This document shows, in pieces, positions 7,909-11,228 of a DNA stretch of 11,228 bases. This DNA is from Bacteroidota bacterium (GTDB taxonomy: Bacteria > Bacteroidota > Rhodothermia > Balneolales > HLUCCA01), in NCBI GenBank assembly GCA_003448835.1, contig DLXM01000368.1:380-11607 (forward strand), in the 5' to 3' direction. Positions within the stretch are counted from its first letter, which is position 1, and every line of letters starts with the position of its first letter. Below the pieces are notes generated by a model. It was given only the letters and a program-made list of their open reading frames with translations. It was not told where the DNA came from and did not search any database. Both the position numbers and the translations under genes were made by a program.

Positions 7909-7953
7909 TGATTTATAAGTAAGATATTAAATTTAATGAGAATATATTTAAAA

Positions 7954-10900
7954 TTAAGAAACTGGCAGCTGGATTTTAAAAAGGGTTTTTCCCGGTTCCG
8001 AATCTAATGACAGGGTTCCACCATGTGCTTTAATGATGTCATGTGTGATGGACAACCCCAGACCAGTTCCCTGGGTTCCTTTTTTTGTAGTAAAAAATGG
8101 TTGAAGGATTTTATCGCGGATTTCAGTTGAAATACCAGGTCCGTTATCTTCGATTTCAACTAGCACACACCCATCTTTTTTTAATGTCCTGACCAATAAT
8201 TCAGGACTATATGTTTTCCCATCTGATTGAATTTTGTCTCGCATGGCATCAAATGCGTTATTACACAAATTGAGTATAACACGGGAAAAATCTTCCGTAA
8301 TAATTGGGATCGATCCAACTTTGTCATCAACAGATACATCAACATTCACATTGATTTGTTGTTTACTTGCACGCATTCCGTGATATGCCAGATTCACATA
8401 TTCTTTCACAACAGCGTTAAAATCAGTTGCTTCTTTTTTCCCACTTCCACCTCTGGAATGCATTAACATCGATTTCACAATTCCGTCAGCCCGAGTTCCG
8501 TGTTCGTGGATTTTAGTAAGATTACTTTTTATATCATCGAGTATTTCAAAAACCAAAGAAAGTTTACCACCTTCAATTTCTTCCTTAGCTCCTTCGCTCC
8601 TTCTCTCCTTCCCTTCTTCACTCCTTCTCTTTTTCTCTTCCTCACGTAACTCCTCCCGTACCTCATCCAGCATTTCAATGGAAACTGAGGAGAAATTATT
8701 AACAAAATTGAGTGGATTTTTGATTTCGTGTGCAATTCCGGCGGTAAGTTGTCCTAGTGATGCCAGTTTTTCTTGTTGGATAAGCTGCTCCTGCACAGAT
8801 TTGAGGTCATCGAGTGCAGTACGAAGTTTTTTGTAGGAGTCCGCATTTTGGATGGCCACACCCACATTCGCAGCGATCGTGCTTAACAATCTTAAATCAT
8901 TGTCATCGAATACATTTTCCATTTCGGTGCTTTGGACACTGATAACGCCTATGGATTTATCACCAACCAGAATCGGAACCCCAAGAAACGAAGCGACTGT
9001 CTTGCCACGTTTTACCGCTTTTAGATTTTCGTAGGCGGTATCCAGATTTTCGTTGATCAGGATAGGTTTTTTACCAGTAATAATTTTTTCGGTGATGCCA
9101 TTTCCGAAGGGTCTGGATTTGCTTTCATCACCATAATAGTATGGGAAATGTATCATATTTTCGACTCGATCGTGTAAGGCTAGATAGACGATATCGGCAT
9201 TAAACGTCTCACGCATGAGTTCACCAACCAGATTTATCAAGGCATCGAATTCTAGTTGTGCTACGAGTGCATTACTCACACGATTTACTGTGTCCAGCTC
9301 GGTTGCCCGTTGATTTGTTTCTTCAAGTAAACGGCTCGTTTCACTAAACAGACGGGCATTTTCGATGGCCACACTCATACTGTTGGTCAGTGTTGTAATC
9401 AATCGGACATCGGAATCAGAAAAAGCGTTTTCATGTTCAACATTTTGAAGACTAACGGAACCAACTACAACATTACTCACGATCATTGGCACAAAAATTG
9501 CCGATTTTGGTGCAAGTCCTTTTGTTATTGCGGTACCATCATATTTTATGGCAACTTCTTCGTAATTTTCATTAATCAATAAAAACTGTTTTGTCTCAAG
9601 GAGAATTTTGTTTGCCCAGATTAATGGCCTGGGTTCTACTTCTATAATTTCGCCCTTTTCGACAGCATATCGCCAATATTCAAGCCCGGATTCATGATCA
9701 AACGTTCGGATAATCAGGGTCTGAGTGTTTAATACTTCACAAATCCTCTCCCCCACCAGGCGATAAATAGCCTGCATATCCATTTCCCGAACCAATCCAT
9801 CCTGAACACTATTGATGACCGCAAGTTCAGCGTTTCTTTGTTCAGTTTCAGCCAGAAGTCGGGTAGTTTCATCAAACAGTCGTGCATTTTCAAGCGCTAC
9901 ACTCATACTATTAGTCAGGGTATTGAGCAGACGAACATCTGAATCACTAAAAGCGTGCTCACGGTCCAGATTCTGAAGAGTCACATATCCGCGGACCGTT
10001 TCACCTACCCCCATGGGGACATACACTGCAGATTTTGCTACACGGGTACCAGGGACAGGCTTGTGTGGTTCACCGTTGATATTAGATAAACTTTCTGCAG
10101 CATTTTCATTAAACAGCAGGGTTTTACGCTCTTCAATCAACTTTTCACGTACCTTATCAAAATGACGAGCAGTTGGATACAAACGATCTCCATCTTCAAA
10201 CAAGTAATTGAAAAGTTCTTTCTTTTTGTCGTGATCAAACGTCACAATTGCAGTTACCTGTGCATCAAAAAGTTCACGAATCCGATCCCCAATGAGATCA
10301 TATATCCCTTGCATATCCATTTCGGCCACAAGTCCGTGTTGGACACTGTTGATCACAGCAAGCTCGGCGTTTCTTTGCTCCGTTTCATTAAATAATCGGG
10401 CATTTTCAAGAGCAACACTCATACTGTTAGCAAGTGTGATCAATAAACGAACATCAGAATCACTGTATGCATGGTCACGATCAACGTTTTGTAACGTAAC
10501 GTAACCACGGACCGAATCACCAATTGATAAAGGAACAAAAATCATTGATTTTGCAAACTTTGTTCCGGGTATTGAAATTGGTGATTCACCGGTGATCGTT
10601 GTATATGCTTCTTCAGATTTTTCACTGATATGAATTGGTTTACGGGTCTTGATTAATCTTAACCGAATTTTATCAATTTGACGCGGTTCCGGATAATATC
10701 TTTTCCCATCCTCAAAAGTATATTTGAATATTTCTCTTTCATTTTCATGGTCAAAAGTCGCAATAGCCACAACCTGAGCATCAAATAAATCTCTGATCTG
10801 ATTTCCGACAAGATCATAAATCGCCTGAAGGTCCATTTGGGCTACCAACCCCTGCTGAATGCTGTTGATAACAGCAAGTTCAGCGTTACGTTGTTCAGTC

Positions 10901-11228
10901 TCAGCCAATAATCTGGAGGTTTCATCGAAAAGTCGCGCGTTTTCAAGGGCCAGACCCATACCATTGACCAGGGTGGTCAACAATTGTACATCAGATTCAC
11001 TGAAAGCATGTTCGCGATCTAAATCCTGTAGACTTACACACCCTCTGACCTCATTATTGACCATTAACGGAACAAACAATAACGATTTTGGAAGCCGGGT
11101 GCCCGGAACTGCTTTATGTTCTTCACCTGTGACCTTTAGAACAACATCATCTGCATTTTCATTGATTAAAAGTGTTTTGGCATTTTCTATAAGCCACATT
11201 CGAATTTTGGTCAATGGACGTGATTTTG
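7954..11228 (-). CDS. Multi-GAF hybrid-free sensor histidine kinase, N-terminus beyond window edge
   Basis: A soluble histidine kinase, at least 1090 residues, still open at the right edge. The in-frame TTG at 11214 is internal: upstream codons continue the repeat pattern KSRPLTKI, which matches EPRQIDKI later in the protein. Numbering below takes that TTG as residue 1. Five GAF domains are visible: partial 1-96, then ~125-275, ~295-445, ~475-622 and ~652-792. Coiled-coil linkers (ENARLFxETxRLLAETEQRN) join them. A coiled coil (~795-815) leads to the DHp domain with phospho-acceptor His829 in GIAHEIKNPLNF. The HATPase domain has an N-box (NLCNNAFDA, ~982-990), G1 (DNGPG, 1023-1027), an F-box (LQPFFTTK) and G2 (GTGLGLS, 1049-1055). 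No membrane segment, PAS or receiver domain is seen, so it senses cytosolic ligands. No bilin-binding Cys motif is evident. Odd points: an 8-bp tandem repeat codes a charged insert at residues ~859-877, and one linker is seven residues shorter. It is followed by two response regulators. Confidence 0.95.
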   Translation of the reverse strand, partial: KSRPLTKIRMWLIENAKTLLINENADDVVLKVTGEEHKAVPGTRLPKSLLFVPLMVNNEVRGCVSLQDLDREHAFSESDVQLLTTLVNGMGLALENARLFDETSRLLAETEQRNAELAVINSIQQGLVAQMDLQAIYDLVGNQIRDLFDAQVVAIATFDHENEREIFKYTFEDGKRYYPEPRQIDKIRLRLIKTRKPIHISEKSEEAYTTITGESPISIPGTKFAKSMIFVPLSIGDSVRGYVTLQNVDRDHAYSDSDVRLLITLANSMSVALENARLFNETEQRNAELAVINSVQHGLVAEMDMQGIYDLIGDRIRELFDAQVTAIVTFDHDKKKELFNYLFEDGDRLYPTARHFDKVREKLIEERKTLLFNENAAESLSNINGEPHKPVPGTRVAKSAVYVPMGVGETVRGYVTLQNLDREHAFSDSDVRLLNTLTNSMSVALENARLFDETTRLLAETEQRNAELAVINSVQDGLVREMDMQAIYRLVGERICEVLNTQTLIIRTFDHESGLEYWRYAVEKGEIIEVEPRPLIWANKILLETKQFLLINENYEEVAIKYDGTAITKGLAPKSAIFVPMIVSNVVVGSVSLQNVEHENAFSDSDVRLITTLTNSMSVAIENARLFSETSRLLEETNQRATELDTVNRVSNALVAQLEFDALINLVGELMRETFNADIVYLALHDRVENMIHFPYYYGDESKSRPFGNGITEKIITGKKPILINENLDTAYENLKAVKRGKTVASFLGVPILVGDKSIGVISVQSTEMENVFDDNDLRLLSTIAANVGVAIQNADSYKKLRTALDDLKSVQEQLIQQEKLASLGQLTAGIAHEIKNPLNFVNNFSSVSIEMLDEVREELREEEKKRRSEEGKERRSEGAKEEIEGGKLSLVFEILDDIKSNLTKIHEHGTRADGIVKSMLMHSRGGSGKKEATDFNAVVKEYVNLAYHGMRASKQQINVNVDVSVDDKVGSIPIITEDFSRVILNLCNNAFDAMRDKIQSDGKTYSPELLVRTLKKDGCVLVEIEDNGPGISTEIRDKILQPFFTTKKGTQGTGLGLSITHDIIKAHGGTLSLDSEPGKTLFKIQLPVS
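8584..8639. repeat. Imperfect octanucleotide tandem repeat inside the kinase gene (about 7 units)
   Basis: On the + strand the unit is CTTCNCTC, read as GAGNGAAG on the coding strand. Units start every 8 bases at 8584, 8592, 8600, 8608, 8616, 8624 and 8632, with one or two changes each. The tract is almost pure pyrimidine on the + strand. Because 24 bases make three units and eight codons, it codes an eight-residue repeat, KRRSEEGK then ERRSEGAK, at residues ~859-877. These lie between the two DHp helices of the kinase. The reading frame is kept. Confidence 0.8.
9349..11228 (-). repeat. Tandem GAF-linker coding repeat (four closely related units)
   Basis: Four GAF-plus-linker units of about 172-180 residues share the same recurring blocks. 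These are AELAVINSxQxGLVxxMDxQxIY at the start, a (I/F)xxKS(x)4VP core, RGYVTLQN(L/V)DR(E/D)HA(F/Y)S(D)SDVRLL, and SMSVALENARLF at the end. The fifth GAF (~652-792) is more distant. At the DNA level the copies have drifted at synonymous sites, so this is an old internal duplication rather than a recent one. Confidence 0.85.

Noticed and set aside
8529..8735. Alternative - strand frame across the purine repeat with a repeated Lys/Arg/Glu/Gly pattern.
   Set aside because: It is a shadow of the 8-bp repeat inside the kinase gene, which reads open in more than one frame.
11212..11214. TTG as start codon of the histidine kinase.
   Set aside because: The frame stays open to the edge and the upstream residues continue the GAF repeat pattern, so the gene begins outside the window.

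Overview
The window most likely comes from a member of the Bacteroidota or a close relative such as Balneolota/Rhodothermota. The lineage evidence is a SusD/RagB-type glycan-binding lipoprotein, AT-rich DNA (roughly 40% GC by eye), little sign of strong Shine-Dalgarno sites, and a secreted S9 peptidase. The lineage is an inference. There are no RNA genes, CRISPR arrays, insertion sequences or phage genes that I can see, and no gene-free stretch longer than about 180 bases.

Layout. Only the first gene (positions 2-1108, 5' end cut by the window) is on the + strand: the C-terminal part of a SusD-like outer-membrane nutrient-binding protein, closed by a strong hairpin terminator at 1136-1178 that could also serve the opposite strand. 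Everything else is on the - strand, so read it from right to left. First comes a signalling block: a very large multi-GAF histidine kinase (7954 to beyond the right edge), a single-domain response regulator (7513-7908), and a response regulator fused to a PP2C/SpoIIE-type phosphatase (6280-7440). Next is a tightly packed metabolic block: a short-chain dehydrogenase (5437-6222), a RibD-C/DHFR-like reductase (4768-5412), a CYTH-fold phosphohydrolase (4212-4763), and a dihydroneopterin-aldolase (FolB/FolX) domain fused to a cupin (3470-4219). Last, after a 160-base gap, is a secreted S9 prolyl-oligopeptidase-family peptidase (1288-3309), convergent with the SusD gene.

How the genes may work together. 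The kinase, regulator and regulator-phosphatase look like one phosphorelay: cytosolic GAF signals go to His829 of the visible kinase, then to Asp in one or both receivers, then to PP2C output on an anti-anti-sigma-type substrate that is not encoded here. The four metabolic genes together resemble a pteridine-modifying set: a CYTH protein that could handle a triphosphate, a FolB/FolX-like aldolase/epimerase, and two NAD(P)H-type reductases. This is the most original hypothesis in the window and is inference from context. The other notable features are the FolB-cupin fusion, an octanucleotide purine repeat inserted between the two DHp helices of the kinase, and inter-GAF coiled-coil linkers that differ by exactly seven residues.
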